From NCBI GenBank assembly GCA_028693555.1, contig JAQUVD010000003.1:1-64000 (forward strand): 64,000 nt of DNA, in the 5' to 3' direction. Shown here one piece after another: positions 52,885 to 62,944 of the stretch (its first letter is position 1; each line of letters begins with the position of its first letter). The notes beneath the pieces are model-generated. The model made no database searches and was not told where the DNA came from. It saw only the letters and a list, made by a program, of their open reading frames with translations. A program made the translations under genes and the position numbers. Origin of the DNA: Hespellia sp. (GTDB taxonomy: Bacteria; Bacillota; Clostridia; Lachnospirales; Lachnospiraceae).

Positions 52885-53728
52885 CTATCTGCTCCTCCAT
52901 ATTCCGGGAAAACGGACGTTCAAGAAAAATGTCCCGATAAATGCCTGGTGTGAGACCAATAAATCGGTTAAAATAATTTGTAAAATGGCTCTGATCCGTA
53001 AAGCCTGTCTGCAGAGCGGTTTCCACCGGTGCCATTCCCTGCTCCAATAGTTTCTTTGCCTCGCTGATACGGACATTTTCCAGATAACTGTATGGGGTAA
53101 CGCCTTTATCCTTTGTAAATGCCCGCAGCAGCGTAGATCTGCTCAGTCCGGCATGACGGCAGATCTGATTCAGATAGATATGTTCTGTGTAATGCTGCTT
53201 AATAAAAGTACATGCCTGCTCAATTTCCTCCCGACATTCCGGGACGCAGTTTTCAAAAGGCTGACCATACTGCTGAATCAGCAGGGAAATCAGCAATAAC
53301 AGATTTTCTTCCTTGCCAAATTCACAGATTCCCTCCATCACCAGTTCATGCAGTGGCCGAAGATAACAGGTTACTTCTTCATCATGAATAACATTTTCTG
53401 AAAAACCCGGTAATTCCCGCTTTCCGGTCAGTTCTTCCGACAAATCTAACATGACATCTTTCGAAATATTAAATCCTCTATAATCCAGCGTATCTCCGTC
53501 ATTCTGCACACAGGCATGGTTATCACCCGGGTTAAATAATACCGTATCCCCTTTTTTTATTAAATATTCCTGATTCCTGCAGAAAAGCATGCGCTGCCCA
53601 TCTTCTACAAAGCCAATGACATAATATTCGTGGAAATGATTGGGAAAGGACTGTACGATTCCTTCAAAACGATAAGCTTCTATTTGCAGTTCATCATCAA
53701 AGACCACTGTTCTTGTTTCTTTTTTCAT
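52874..53728 (-). CDS. AraC-family regulator
   Basis: A 284-residue regulator: N-terminal cupin sensor (SFPNHFHEYYVIGFVEDGQRML, FNPGDNHACVQNDG) and C-terminal two-part helix-turn-helix (HIYLNQICRHAGLSRSTLLRAFTKDKGVTPYSYLENVRISEAKKLLE, FTDQSHFTNYFNRFIGLTPGIYRDI). The start at 53728 follows GAGGAGGAG. Co-transcribed with the downstream DMT exporter, as is common for AraC/LeuE-like pairs. Confidence 0.9.
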   Translation of the reverse strand: MKKETRTVVFDDELQIEAYRFEGIVQSFPNHFHEYYVIGFVEDGQRMLFCRNQEYLIKKGDTVLFNPGDNHACVQNDGDTLDYRGFNISKDVMLDLSEELTGKRELPGFSENVIHDEEVTCYLRPLHELVMEGICEFGKEENLLLLISLLIQQYGQPFENCVPECREEIEQACTFIKQHYTEHIYLNQICRHAGLSRSTLLRAFTKDKGVTPYSYLENVRISEAKKLLEQGMAPVETALQTGFTDQSHFTNYFNRFIGLTPGIYRDIFLERPFSRNMEEQIDEN

Positions 53729-54048
53729 GTGTGCTCCTCCTCGCCGGTCTAAAAGCAGTTTACCATTCTCTTTTATGTATGGCTTGTAAAATATCTTCAA
53801 TTTTTATAGCTGCCCTTCGCTCATATTTGCATATACGTTTTCGACCACCTGAGTTTCCTGGCTACATCAGATCTTTGGTTTCCGAGACGCTCTTTCATGC
53901 CAAGGGAATTTTTCAAATGATTTGTATTCGAGACAATTATATTCTCTTCTACTGCAGCCCACAACAAGATAAAGGTCAAAAGCTATTATGCCTCTGACCT
54001 TTGTTCTCTGTTTTCTATTCTATTACATAATCACTAGCTTCTGTTCAT
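53729..54048. other. Gap between AraC gene and Rpn gene
   Basis: No gene is seen in these 320 bases. A weak hairpin AGGTCA ... TGACCT (53972-53999) follows the Rpn gene on the minus strand and could end its transcript. From about 54020 the sequence matches the end of the Rpn pseudogene region. Confidence 0.5.
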
Positions 54049-54960
54049 TTACTTTTTCAGCCTCTCAATTTGTTCCCTTAGTTCTTTGTTTTCCTTTTCA
54101 AGTCTGAGCTTTTCCGCTTCAATCGCTGCTTTTTCCGCTCCGATTGCTACTTTTTCCGCTTCAACCTCTGCCTTTTCTGCCTCTAACTGATCGATTTGGA
54201 TCCGGTATTTATCCAGTGGAAGTTCCATGGCTCCGTCCAATAATGGTTTCATTTCCCCGGCCCCCTTTAATTCTTCATAATGATCACAGATATGCTGATA
54301 CAGAAGATTCGTCATTTCAATCAACTGATCTGCATCATCCCTTGTGATATTCCCTACCTGAAAGTTCGCTTTGATACTTCCGAGTATATCATTCTCAATC
54401 AGATTCTGCAACGCTTTCAGTGTTTCTTTTGTGATACCGTTCTTTACCATTTTTTTCAGTTTGAGCAGTTGAAACGGGATGAGCACCACCATTTTTTTAC
54501 GATTTAGTTCCACCAGTTCTTCCTCCTGATAGACAAGGTTTCTGACAGAGAATTCAAACGTCCCCTGTCCTGCAAAATCCAGTAGCAGTGTGCTTGTTCT
54601 TGGTACTTTGTTTTCCGTATCCAGATAGATTACAATTGGCTCTGGGAAACATAAATAATCGTCATCCTCTCTGTTTTCCAGCGCATACTGGAATCCATAC
54701 TCAAATACGCGTACCACAATGGCCGAATCCTTGTACATCTGTGCTTCTAAATGATACGCATCCCCATTGATCAGCACGATAACGTCCGCAAAGCGGTGGC
54801 TCAGTTTTCGCCCCACGAATTCCTTGTTGCAGAAATGTACCGTGCTGTCCGGCTGATAATTCGTCCCAAACAGACCATTGATCAGGTTGATGATTGCCAG
54901 TGCCGATAAATTAAAAATACGTTTAAAAATACGATCATAGATTTGATAGATTTGTTCCAT
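54049..54960 (-). CDS. Rpn-family recombination-promoting nuclease/putative transposase
   Basis: A 303-residue protein of the PD-(D/E)XK Rpn/PDDEXK_2 family. The nuclease core is at the N terminus: DRIFKRIF, Asp in RFADVIVLINGD and Glu-x-Gln in AYHLEAQMYKD, matching the E-x-Q/K active site. A helical middle follows. The C terminus (about 245-303) is a coiled coil built of seven-residue units EAEKAxI (QLEAEKAEVEAEKVAIGAEK...). Such proteins cut DNA and promote RecA-independent recombination in E. coli. A decayed partial copy lies 8.6 kb away. The coiled-coil repeat number differs between the two copies. Confidence 0.88.
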   Translation of the reverse strand: MEQIYQIYDRIFKRIFNLSALAIINLINGLFGTNYQPDSTVHFCNKEFVGRKLSHRFADVIVLINGDAYHLEAQMYKDSAIVVRVFEYGFQYALENREDDDYLCFPEPIVIYLDTENKVPRTSTLLLDFAGQGTFEFSVRNLVYQEEELVELNRKKMVVLIPFQLLKLKKMVKNGITKETLKALQNLIENDILGSIKANFQVGNITRDDADQLIEMTNLLYQHICDHYEELKGAGEMKPLLDGAMELPLDKYRIQIDQLEAEKAEVEAEKVAIGAEKAAIEAEKLRLEKENKELREQIERLKK

Positions 54961-55138
54961 AAGATTTGATTCCTTTCAGATATGATAATAGATGTGCATG
55001 TAGCTTAAAATGATAATGAGATTACTGTGGCTGAAAGCGCCGGATAAAAATAAGAAAAGATTATGTAATAGAATGAATTTACTATAACACATATAGTACG
55101 CGAAGACAATCCCATTTGTATGCTATGGGAATAAAAAA

Positions 55139-55175
55139 CAGGGAAAATACCACCACACAATTGATATTTCCCCTG
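55139..55175 (-). terminator. Terminator after the XRE-sensor gene
   Basis: CAGGGAAAATAC and GATATTTCCCCTG pair over about 12 bases with one bulge and are followed on the minus strand by TTTTTTATT. It ends the gene at 55196. Confidence 0.8.
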
Positions 55176-55195
55176 CCCCTTTTTTCTCTGTTCTT

Positions 55196-56146
55196 CTAAT
55201 TTAATCCCAAATCTTTTACGACCGTCAATGCTTCGTTCACGTTTTCACTTGAAACAAAAATCATCACACCATCATTGAGCCCTCGCCCCATACCATAGCG
55301 CACCGAAGCAAACCCGGCATCGCCCATATCCTGCTTATAAGCCGCAATGTCATTTTGTTTTAACGCTTCTATTATCATATCAGCCTGCATATTTCCATCC
55401 GCAACGAAAAAATTCACCGGCTCCACTTTCTCAGCTATAGAAGTCTTAGCAATGATACCTTCTTTTTCTTTTCTCTTGCTATTAAAGTAATCTAATATTC
55501 TTAAGGTTACGAACCCCAATATTGTAATACCGACAAAGAACAGAATTGCAATATGCACAATCAGGTCCGCTTTCGCACCCATTTGATGATAACAGAGCGC
55601 TAATACGACAGTAAACAGAGCAGAACATACCACGCTTATTAAAACATCTTTAGACGGTGTACTATGCACACTTGACCCGGTTGACCATGTACCATTGTAC
55701 ACCATAATGCCAATATATGTGATCCCACCAACCAACAATATTACTGTTTCTCCTATTACAGCCATCAGATTATTTGTCATGATCAGCTGCATCACAATCA
55801 TTACCACGCAAATTCCAAATGTAATCCCAAATGCAGTATTTCCGGCTTTCGCAGTCTTTTCTTTTTCCATCTTACTGTAATCTGCAACCCTGGATAATGT
55901 CTCCTTCAGTTCTTTGTCCATAATCTCGCCTTTCCTTTCACCATTAATGATTTCCTTAATATCGACCTCATAATAGTCTGCCATTTGGACAAGTATACTC
56001 AAATCCGGCAGATTCGTTCCGGTTTCCCAACGGGAAACCGTTCGACCTGATACCAAAAGTATCTCTGCCAATTGTTCCTGTGTTAATCCTCTGCCCTTAC
56101 GAAGTGTTTTTAAAAATGCGCCGATTTTTCTGGTATCTGTATCCAT
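55196..56146 (-). CDS. XRE regulator with membrane and DUF2007-like domains
   Basis: A 316-residue protein: helix-turn-helix at residues 5-65 (IGAFLKTLRKGRGLTQEQLAEILLVSGRTVSRWETGTNLPD), four membrane segments about 105-225, and a C-terminal soluble part (EPVNFFVADGNMQADMIIEALKQNDIAAYKQD), which resembles the small DUF2007 signal-transducer domain. The start at 56146 follows AAAGGAGGG. XRE-membrane fusions of this kind are common in Firmicutes; their signals are mostly unknown. It lies downstream of the magnesium transport cluster, in the same direction. Confidence 0.85.
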   Translation of the reverse strand: MDTDTRKIGAFLKTLRKGRGLTQEQLAEILLVSGRTVSRWETGTNLPDLSILVQMADYYEVDIKEIINGERKGEIMDKELKETLSRVADYSKMEKEKTAKAGNTAFGITFGICVVMIVMQLIMTNNLMAVIGETVILLVGGITYIGIMVYNGTWSTGSSVHSTPSKDVLISVVCSALFTVVLALCYHQMGAKADLIVHIAILFFVGITILGFVTLRILDYFNSKRKEKEGIIAKTSIAEKVEPVNFFVADGNMQADMIIEALKQNDIAAYKQDMGDAGFASVRYGMGRGLNDGVMIFVSSENVNEALTVVKDLGLN

Positions 56147-56216
56147 TGTCAGCCCTCCTTTCCTATCAAGATTACCATTTATCATGTGAAAACGACACGA
56201 CACAAAACGAGAATTA

Positions 56217-56366
56217 TCATTTTTTCTTCGGTTTCATCTTCCAAAATACAAGATTCATTAAAATGACGATAAGCACCACCGCAATGATAGCTGTCCAAAA
56301 TCCCATATTCAGGCCGAGAAACTGTGTCGTTCCAAAAAGTTTCATCCAGATCGTTGTCCATTTCAT
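56217..56366 (-). CDS. 49-residue membrane microprotein next to mgtA
   Basis: A 49-residue frame with one strong membrane segment: MKWTTIWMKLFGTTQFLGLN, then GFWTAIIAVVLIVILMNLVF and a basic tail WKMKPKKK. AAGGAGG lies eight bases before the ATG, which sits 13 bases after the stop of the MgtA gene; in other frames the region is poor. Positive-inside ordering puts the tail in the cytoplasm. Its place right after an mgtA suggests a regulatory subunit like the small proteins that bind MgtA or MgtC in enteric bacteria (analogy only). Confidence 0.7.
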   Translation of the reverse strand: MKWTTIWMKLFGTTQFLGLNMGFWTAIIAVVLIVILMNLVFWKMKPKKK

Positions 56367-56379
56367 AATTCATACCTCC

Positions 56380-59148
56380 TTAAAGTAATTCGCCATAGTG
56401 GCGTACATACGCTTTTTTCAAGCTGGTTGCAAGACACATATACAGCAGGATACACGGAATCAGATAGGCAAAGTAGGTTGCCGGAAGTGCCACAAATCCT
56501 AATATCCTGCCCAACCCGGTAAATGGAATGATCGTCAGCAGTGCGATTCCGGAGCAGGTCAGCAGCGTTAATGGTGCTGAAGCATGACTCTGAATGAATG
56601 GCAGTTTTTTTGTGCGGATCATATGAATAACCAGTGTCTGGCTCCACATAGATTCCACGAACCAGCCCGCCTGAAACATTGCAGTATAAGTGGTCTGCAT
56701 CTGTGCAAGCTCTGCCCCGCGAAAATGATTTGCAAGATCATTGTACAGCACACCGCCGGAAACAAACAATGGGCAGAATACAAAATACATAAAAATGTAG
56801 GTAGTAAAATCAAAGATCGAACTGGTTGGTCCAATCCAAATCATAAAGCTGCCGACAGACGATGCATCCCACTTTCGCGGAACCGCAATAAAGTCCTCAT
56901 CTACATTATCCCACGGAATGGCGGTACAACTTAAGTCATAAATCAAATTCAATAAAATCAGGTGAATACTTTCCATTGGCAGAAACGGCAGCAGTGCAGA
57001 AGATACCAGTACCGAGAACATATTTCCAAAATTGGAAGAAGCAGTCATCTTGATGTACTTTATCATATTTGCGTAGGTTTTCCGTCCTTCAATAATTCCC
57101 TCTTCCAGCACCATCAAATCTTTTTCCAGCAGAATAATATCTGCGGATTCCTTTGCCACATCCACGGCCGTATCTACAGAAATACCGATATCGGCAGCCT
57201 TCATAGCCGCGGCATCGTTGATGCCGTCTCCCATATAGCCAACCGTATGACCGGCACCTCGCAGGATTGTCACCACGCGGGATTTCTGCTCCGGTGTCAG
57301 TTTGGCAAATACATCCGTGACCTCTGCAGCCCTTGCCAGCTGTTCATCTGTCATGCGGTCAAGATCGCTTCCAAGCAGCATATTTCGAACTTCCAACCCC
57401 ACCTGCTTGCAGATAGTACGAGTAACCTTATCGTTGTCACCAGTCAGGATTTTTGTCGTAACACCATGTGCTTTCAGAGCTTTAATCGCATCCGCGGTAG
57501 ACTCTTTCGGCGGATCAAGAAATGCCAGATAGCCGATCAAGACCATATCACATTCATCTTTGACTCCAAATGTTCCCACCGGAGACGGATTGTTCTTTTG
57601 CGCAATGGCAATCACTCGCATACCATCCTCATTCAAATCCTCCACTGTTTTTAAAATATTGCAGCGCAGCTTTTCGGTCAGCGGCTGTACCGTTCCATCC
57701 ACCTCGGCATACGTGCAGATGGAGAGCATTTCTTCCACTGCACCCTTGGTCACAATCTGAGTTTTACCACTTTTATCCTGTACCACGGTAGACAGACGGC
57801 GACGAGTAAAGTCAAAGGGGATCTCATCCACCTTAATATAATGTTCGGACAGATCGATCAGTTGTGAATCTTCTGTCTCTTCCTCCTCTGTTTTACGAAT
57901 GATAGCCAAATCCATCAGATTTTTATATCCGGTTTGGAAATAGCTGTTCAGGTAGGCATGACGGAGCACCCGCACGTCCTCGATTCCATTTACGTCCAGA
58001 TGATATTCCAGCACTACCTGATCCTGGGTCAGAGTTCCTGTTTTGTCCGTGCAGAGAATGTCGATCGCACCAAAGTTCTGAATGGAATTCAGATTTTTTA
58101 CGATGGTCTTTTTTCTGCTCATAGCAACCGCACCCTTGGCAAGGCAGGTTGTAACAATCATCGGCAGCATTTCCGGGGTCAGTCCGACCGCAATGGAAAC
58201 GGCAAATAAAAATGCCTGCAGCCAATCCCCTTTGGTAAATCCGTTGATAAAGAGTACCACCGGCACCATAACCAGCATAAATCGAATCAGCACCCAGGAT
58301 ACCGCGTTGACACCCTTGGTGAAACTGGTTTCCACCGCCTCGCCTGCCACCGCAGAAGCCATGGAGCCAAACAGTGTACGATCACCCGTACATACAATAA
58401 CGGCAGATGCACTGCCAGAGATTACATTGCTGCCCATAAAGGCAATATTACGGTAATCTGTGATGGCCTCATACGGCTCACTTACATTCGCAAGCTTTTC
58501 GATCGGCTCACTTTCGCCCGTCAATGATGACTGACTGATAAACAGATCCTTTGCTTCCAAAATTCGTACATCCGCAGGAATCATATCCCCTGCAGACAGG
58601 TGAACAATATCTCCCACAACTGCATCATCCAGCGGAATTTCCTGCTTTACCTGTTCCTTTCTGTCCACGGTACAGGTGGTTGTAATCATTGCAAGCAGTC
58701 TCTCTGCAGCATTTCCACTGCGGGACTCCTGCACAAAACGCAGCGTTCCGGAAATGATGACCATCGTAAGAATGATTACAACAGTCAGACAGTCAAAGTC
58801 CTCCGGTGTGTTTCCGAATAAACGCATCATCGGAAACAGCATATCTGTGACTCCCGACACCAGTGCCAGGCAGAACAAGATACCGGTAAACGGATTCACA
58901 AATGCTTCTGTCAAACGCTTGAATAAAGATTTCTTTTTTTCACGCGTGATTTTATTTTCGCCATATTGCGCGCGGTTAGAAGCAACCGATGTTTCATCCA
59001 GCCCTCTCAGACTGGAATTCAGACTTTTCAAAACATCCTTGATGGGCTGGGTCGCTGCATCATGAATGCGGCGTTCCTGCGCTTCACGCTGGATGACTTT
59101 TTCTGTCATTTTGTATCCCTTTGTTTCATGATTGATTTTTCTATTCAT
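56380..59148 (-). CDS. mgtA: MgtA-type P-type magnesium ATPase (copy 1)
   Basis: A 922-residue type IIIB P-type ATPase. The phosphorylated Asp lies in [14 protein letters not shown], the actuator TGES is in [14 protein letters not shown], the hinge [20 protein letters not shown] is complete, and ten membrane segments are predicted. [13 protein letters not shown] and [17 protein letters not shown] are MgtA/MgtB landmarks. It takes up Mg2+ (possibly Ni2+). It lies after the winged-helix gene, which follows a second related ATPase. About 45% of positions appear shared with that paralogue by eye, so the two are old duplicates. Confidence 0.92.
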   Translation of the reverse strand: MNRKINHETKGYKMTEKVIQREAQERRIHDAATQPIKDVLKSLNSSLRGLDETSVASNRAQYGENKITREKKKSLFKRLTEAFVNPFTGILFCLALVSGVTDMLFPMMRLFGNTPEDFDCLTVVIILTMVIISGTLRFVQESRSGNAAERLLAMITTTCTVDRKEQVKQEIPLDDAVVGDIVHLSAGDMIPADVRILEAKDLFISQSSLTGESEPIEKLANVSEPYEAITDYRNIAFMGSNVISGSASAVIVCTGDRTLFGSMASAVAGEAVETSFTKGVNAVSWVLIRFMLVMVPVVLFINGFTKGDWLQAFLFAVSIAVGLTPEMLPMIVTTCLAKGAVAMSRKKTIVKNLNSIQNFGAIDILCTDKTGTLTQDQVVLEYHLDVNGIEDVRVLRHAYLNSYFQTGYKNLMDLAIIRKTEEEETEDSQLIDLSEHYIKVDEIPFDFTRRRLSTVVQDKSGKTQIVTKGAVEEMLSICTYAEVDGTVQPLTEKLRCNILKTVEDLNEDGMRVIAIAQKNNPSPVGTFGVKDECDMVLIGYLAFLDPPKESTADAIKALKAHGVTTKILTGDNDKVTRTICKQVGLEVRNMLLGSDLDRMTDEQLARAAEVTDVFAKLTPEQKSRVVTILRGAGHTVGYMGDGINDAAAMKAADIGISVDTAVDVAKESADIILLEKDLMVLEEGIIEGRKTYANMIKYIKMTASSNFGNMFSVLVSSALLPFLPMESIHLILLNLIYDLSCTAIPWDNVDEDFIAVPRKWDASSVGSFMIWIGPTSSIFDFTTYIFMYFVFCPLFVSGGVLYNDLANHFRGAELAQMQTTYTAMFQAGWFVESMWSQTLVIHMIRTKKLPFIQSHASAPLTLLTCSGIALLTIIPFTGLGRILGFVALPATYFAYLIPCILLYMCLATSLKKAYVRHYGELL

Positions 59149-59190
59149 TGGTCTTATCTCCTTTTCTCTTTTTTTAGGCCTTTTTCAGTA

Positions 59191-59243
59191 TAAAAAAAAC
59201 ACAAGGAAAATCACATGGTCAAAACCTTGCGTTTTCCTTGCGT
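59191..59243 (-). terminator. Terminator/attenuator between winged-helix gene and mgtA
   Basis: On the minus strand ACGCAAGGAAAA and TTTTCCTTGTGT form a 12-bp stem (one G-T pair) with a 21-base loop, followed by TTTTTTTT. The first arm sequence also occurs a second time in the loop (GCAAGG), so an alternative fold is possible. It lies in the leader of mgtA copy 1. Confidence 0.8.
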
Positions 59244-59267
59244 TTTAGCAAGAAATTCCTATGTACG

Positions 59268-59774
59268 TTACAGATGATCGTTAAACTTGTAGCCGATTCC
59301 CCAAATCGTCAAAATGTATTCCGGTGCATCCGGGTTTGGTTCAATCTTTTTTCGCAGTTTCCGAATAAACGCCATGATATTACTGTCTGACAGTAAGAAG
59401 TCTTCTTCCCAGACGGCACGGTAAATCTGCTCTTTTGTGAACACCTCCCCGCGATTCTGGATTAAAAAATATAAAATATCAAATTCTTTCGGAGTCAGAT
59501 TCACCTCAAGACCGCGAAGTATTACTTTCCGGCTCTTTGGATGTATAGAAAGTTCCCCGATGCAGATTCCATCCTCTCCCGCCGCAGTGGGAAACGTATC
59601 TGCATCCCCCTGTGCGCCCAGCATCAGCGTCTGGGTTTCTCCAGTCAGCAGTTCCTGCACACCAGTCAACAGTTCTGCGGCGCAGGGTGTCTCGGGAGGT
59701 TCCTGTTTTAACTTTTTGTAGAGCCATTGAGACAGGATGGAGTCCATTGGGATAAAGCTTATATTCTTTTTCAA
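59268..59774 (-). CDS. Orphan OmpR-type winged-helix regulator without receiver
   Basis: A 168-residue protein. Its C-terminal 100 residues are an OmpR/PhoB-type winged helix (LEVNLTPKEFDILYFLIQNRGEVFTKEQIYRAVWEE, SNIMAFIRKLRKKIEPNPDAPEYILTIWGIGYKF). The usual N-terminal receiver with its Asp is absent; in its place is an unfamiliar 65-residue segment (SILSQWLYKKLKQEPPETP). The TTG start at 59774 follows GAGGGGGG. Encoded between two MgtA-type ATPases, it probably regulates them without phosphorylation; the N-terminal part may sense magnesium or bind a partner. Similar 'atypical' regulators exist. Confidence 0.8.
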   Translation of the reverse strand: MKKNISFIPMDSILSQWLYKKLKQEPPETPCAAELLTGVQELLTGETQTLMLGAQGDADTFPTAAGEDGICIGELSIHPKSRKVILRGLEVNLTPKEFDILYFLIQNRGEVFTKEQIYRAVWEEDFLLSDSNIMAFIRKLRKKIEPNPDAPEYILTIWGIGYKFNDHL

Positions 59775-59788
59775 TGTAGTCCCCCCTC

Positions 59789-62452
59789 TCAAAGTAATTC
59801 ATGATACCGTTTTTGATATGCCCCCTTGGCGGCTGTTGTCAGCAGCATATAAAACAGCACCATCAACAGCAGAAATCCAAAATATGCAAGCGGCAGTCTG
59901 GTCAATCCCAGCACGGCTGCCAGCGGCGTCATAGTCAAAAGCGTAAACGCGACAATTCCAGCCAGCGTAATGAGCAGAACAGGATTGGATGCCCTGCTTT
60001 GCAGGAAGGTGACTTTCCTCGTACGCAGCAGGTGTAGAATCAGCACCTGTGTCCACATAGATTCTAAAAACCATCCGGTCTGGAAAATGGCAATATACTG
60101 TACCTGTATCACCGGGTCAGCTATCTGTGTATAGGTCAGCCCACCACATAGGGCAGGACACAACATAAAATACAAGAACAGAAAGGTCAGAATATCAAAT
60201 ACAGAACTGATTGGTCCGAAGGCACACATAAACCGTCCCAGTGTTTTCCCTGACCAAGCTCGCGGTGTAACCATATCCTCCGCGTCTACATTGTCCCATG
60301 GCAGAATAATACACAGCGCATCGTAAAGCAGGTTCAAAAGCAAAAGCTGTATGGCCGTCATAGGCAGGAATGGCAGCACTGCACTGGCACAGACAATGGA
60401 CAGAATATTTCCGAAATTAGAACTTGCCGTAATTTTTATATATTTAATCATGTTGGAAAAAGTTTTTCGGCCCTCCAAAATTCCCTGTTCCAAAACAGTC
60501 AGATCTTTTTGCAGCAAAACCACATCTGCTATGTCCTTCGCCGCATCCACAGCAGTGTCCACAGAAATACCGACATCTGCCTCGCTCAGCGCAGGGATAT
60601 CATTCATGCCATCCCCCAGAAAACCTACGGTATGACCGTTTTCTCTCAGTGCATTTAATATCCGGACTTTTTGTCCCGGTGCCAGTTCCGCAAACACATC
60701 CGTCTGTTCCACAACCGAGCGAAGATGCTCATCCGAAAGCTGATTGATTTGTGAACCTGTCATAAGCCAATCTACAGAAATGCCCACTCTGCGGCAGATT
60801 GATGCCGCGATTTCCGCTCTGTCTCCGGTTAGGATTTTCGAACGTACCTGCAATTTTTTGAGTGCCTGAACGGAACCGGCCGCAGATTTTTTAGGTGCAT
60901 CAAAAAAGGCCAGATAACCCATGAGCGTCAAATCCTTTTCATCCGCTGAGACAATCGTGTCCTGCATTCCAAGGCTTTTGTGAGCGATCGCAATGACCTT
61001 CATGCCATCTTCCAGCATCTCATCTACAATCGCAGTCACATTCTCAAATCCACTGTTCTCGATTGGAAGCGTCTTTCCCTGATATTCCACAAAACTGCAA
61101 TGAGAAAAGACCTGCCCAATGTCTCCCTTCACAATCAGTTCATGCATTCCGTTTTCATCTGTCACCAGCGTGCTGACAAATTTTCGGTTGTAATCAAAAG
61201 GAATCTCATCTGCTTTTTGAAAACGATTGACTAGCGCGGCGTAGACAGCCTCCTGCTTTGGCATGGTGCGGCAGGCAAGAATCGCATTATCAATGGGATT
61301 GCGCACGCCGGAGTGATAATAGCTGTTCAAATAAGCAAACTCTAAAGTTTTTACACTTTCATTTCCAATGACATCCATATAATATTCCAGAAGAATACGT
61401 TCATTGGTCAATGTACCGGTTTTATCCATACAAAGCACGTCCATGCTGCCAAAGCCCTGCATGGCGTTGATATTTTTCACGATCGTCTGCTTCTTGGACA
61501 GTGAGAGGCTGCCCTTTGCAAGACAGGCGGTAATAACCATGGGAAGCATTTCCGGGGTCAGCCCCACTGCCACGGAAAGAGCGAATACAAAAGATTCCAT
61601 CCAGTCTCCCTTGGTAATTCCGGAAACCAGAAATACGATGGGCACCAGAATCATCATAAAACGAAGCATCACCCACGCAATGGAATTCGCGCCCTTTTGA
61701 AATGCTGTAGAACCTTCGGAATCGGGCCGGATAAAATTGCCGTATAACGTATCCTTTCCAACCGCCAATACGATTCCCTCGCCTTTTCCGCTGATGACGG
61801 TAGTTGCCATAAACGCAAGGTTCTTTAGTTGTATGATCGGAAGCTGCTCCGAATATCGACTGGTACGGCTGTCTTTTTCCAGAATTGCACTCTCCCCTGT
61901 GACTGCGGCCTGCGAGATGAACAAATCCTGTGTTTTCACCAATCTTAGGTCAGCTGGAATCCGGTCACCCGGAGAAAGAAAAACCAGATCACCTACCACA
62001 AGATGTTCTGCCGGAATATCAATCAACACGCCCTCCCGCTTGACGGTAACACTGGCGTGAATCAGCTTTCCCAATCGGTCAGAAGCGTTTTTCGCGCGAA
62101 GTTCCTGCACCAGTCGGATGGTTCCGCTGATCAGAATCATAACGCAGATAATCACAACTGTTGTGATGTTTCGGCTAAAATCAGAAACCAGCAGAACATC
62201 CGTAATCAAAGAGACAGCCGCCAGAACAAACAGAATCATGGTAAATGGATTAATAAAAGCACGTCGAAAACGATACCACAAGGTATCGTTTTTTCTGCCA
62301 GTCAACCGATTGGCGCCATATTGCTCCTGCATGACTTCCACCTGTTTGAGTGGCAGACCTTCCGGTGATGTAGGAATATCCTGATAGATTTCCGACGTGT
62401 CACAGTATGCATACTTTTTCATACGGCTGTTTAACAGCGTCGATTTCGGCAA
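59789..62452 (-). CDS. mgtA: MgtA-type P-type magnesium ATPase (copy 2)
   Basis: An 887-residue paralogue of copy 1, a type IIIB P-type ATPase with DVLCMDKTGTLTNE, TGES in SQAAVTGESAILEK, GDGMNDIPALSEADVGISVDTA and NLLYDALCIILPWDNVDAED. The TTG start follows GAGAGGGGG. It is the first gene of a unit ATPase-regulator-ATPase-microprotein. An 8-bp hairpin (CCGGAAGG ... CCTTCCGG, 62504-62581) lies upstream; no M-box riboswitch was recognised. Confidence 0.9.
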   Translation of the reverse strand: MPKSTLLNSRMKKYAYCDTSEIYQDIPTSPEGLPLKQVEVMQEQYGANRLTGRKNDTLWYRFRRAFINPFTMILFVLAAVSLITDVLLVSDFSRNITTVVIICVMILISGTIRLVQELRAKNASDRLGKLIHASVTVKREGVLIDIPAEHLVVGDLVFLSPGDRIPADLRLVKTQDLFISQAAVTGESAILEKDSRTSRYSEQLPIIQLKNLAFMATTVISGKGEGIVLAVGKDTLYGNFIRPDSEGSTAFQKGANSIAWVMLRFMMILVPIVFLVSGITKGDWMESFVFALSVAVGLTPEMLPMVITACLAKGSLSLSKKQTIVKNINAMQGFGSMDVLCMDKTGTLTNERILLEYYMDVIGNESVKTLEFAYLNSYYHSGVRNPIDNAILACRTMPKQEAVYAALVNRFQKADEIPFDYNRKFVSTLVTDENGMHELIVKGDIGQVFSHCSFVEYQGKTLPIENSGFENVTAIVDEMLEDGMKVIAIAHKSLGMQDTIVSADEKDLTLMGYLAFFDAPKKSAAGSVQALKKLQVRSKILTGDRAEIAASICRRVGISVDWLMTGSQINQLSDEHLRSVVEQTDVFAELAPGQKVRILNALRENGHTVGFLGDGMNDIPALSEADVGISVDTAVDAAKDIADVVLLQKDLTVLEQGILEGRKTFSNMIKYIKITASSNFGNILSIVCASAVLPFLPMTAIQLLLLNLLYDALCIILPWDNVDAEDMVTPRAWSGKTLGRFMCAFGPISSVFDILTFLFLYFMLCPALCGGLTYTQIADPVIQVQYIAIFQTGWFLESMWTQVLILHLLRTRKVTFLQSRASNPVLLITLAGIVAFTLLTMTPLAAVLGLTRLPLAYFGFLLLMVLFYMLLTTAAKGAYQKRYHELL

Positions 62453-62602
62453 GATAAATTCCCCCTCTCTTTTTTACATATTGCTATTTTAACACAAAGA
62501 TGCCCGGAAGGCTTTTCTTTAATTCTTGTTTTTTTCTTGCGATTGCGGTTAAGTAATGTGAAACCTTCCGGTGCATTTCCTGTATGGATGAGGAGGAAAT
62601 CT

Positions 62603-62944
62603 TTACATTTCATTCATGATGTCGGTTACTGCCATATTCTTAATTCGTTTTACCGGTGTATGGACTGCGATCATTGTTGCTGCCAATACGAATACAAGAA
62701 TCACGGTGAGCGGAATTGCAGGAAAACTCCAAACAGCATAGCTGTAATGTGTGGTAATTAAATTGTCATACAGCAGCTTGCTCATCACTAATCCAACTAC
62801 GCAGCCGACCATACAGCCAGACAAGGAATATGTGGCGGCTTTAGCAGCAATCATTTTTGTAATCTGACGGGTATCCATACCGACCGCACGCATTGCCCCA
62901 TATTGCTTGATTTTTGCAGACACGCTCATGGAAATAACAATTCT
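62603..62944 (-). pseudogene. C-terminal remnant of an FtsX-type ABC permease
   Basis: About 110 residues: ISMSVSAKIKQYGAMRAVGMDTRQITKMIAAKA, then three membrane segments and the end KNMAVTDIMNEM. These are the last parts of a MacB/FtsX-like permease of the kind that works with a two-component system (BceAB type). The N-terminal part is gone; at about 62945 the sequence joins a histidine-kinase fragment in another frame. It is a deletion scar. Confidence 0.85.

Noticed and set aside
59149-59267. M-box (Mg riboswitch) before mgtA
   Set aside because: The gap is too short and shows only a terminator hairpin; nothing like the conserved M-box core was seen here or in 62453-62602.
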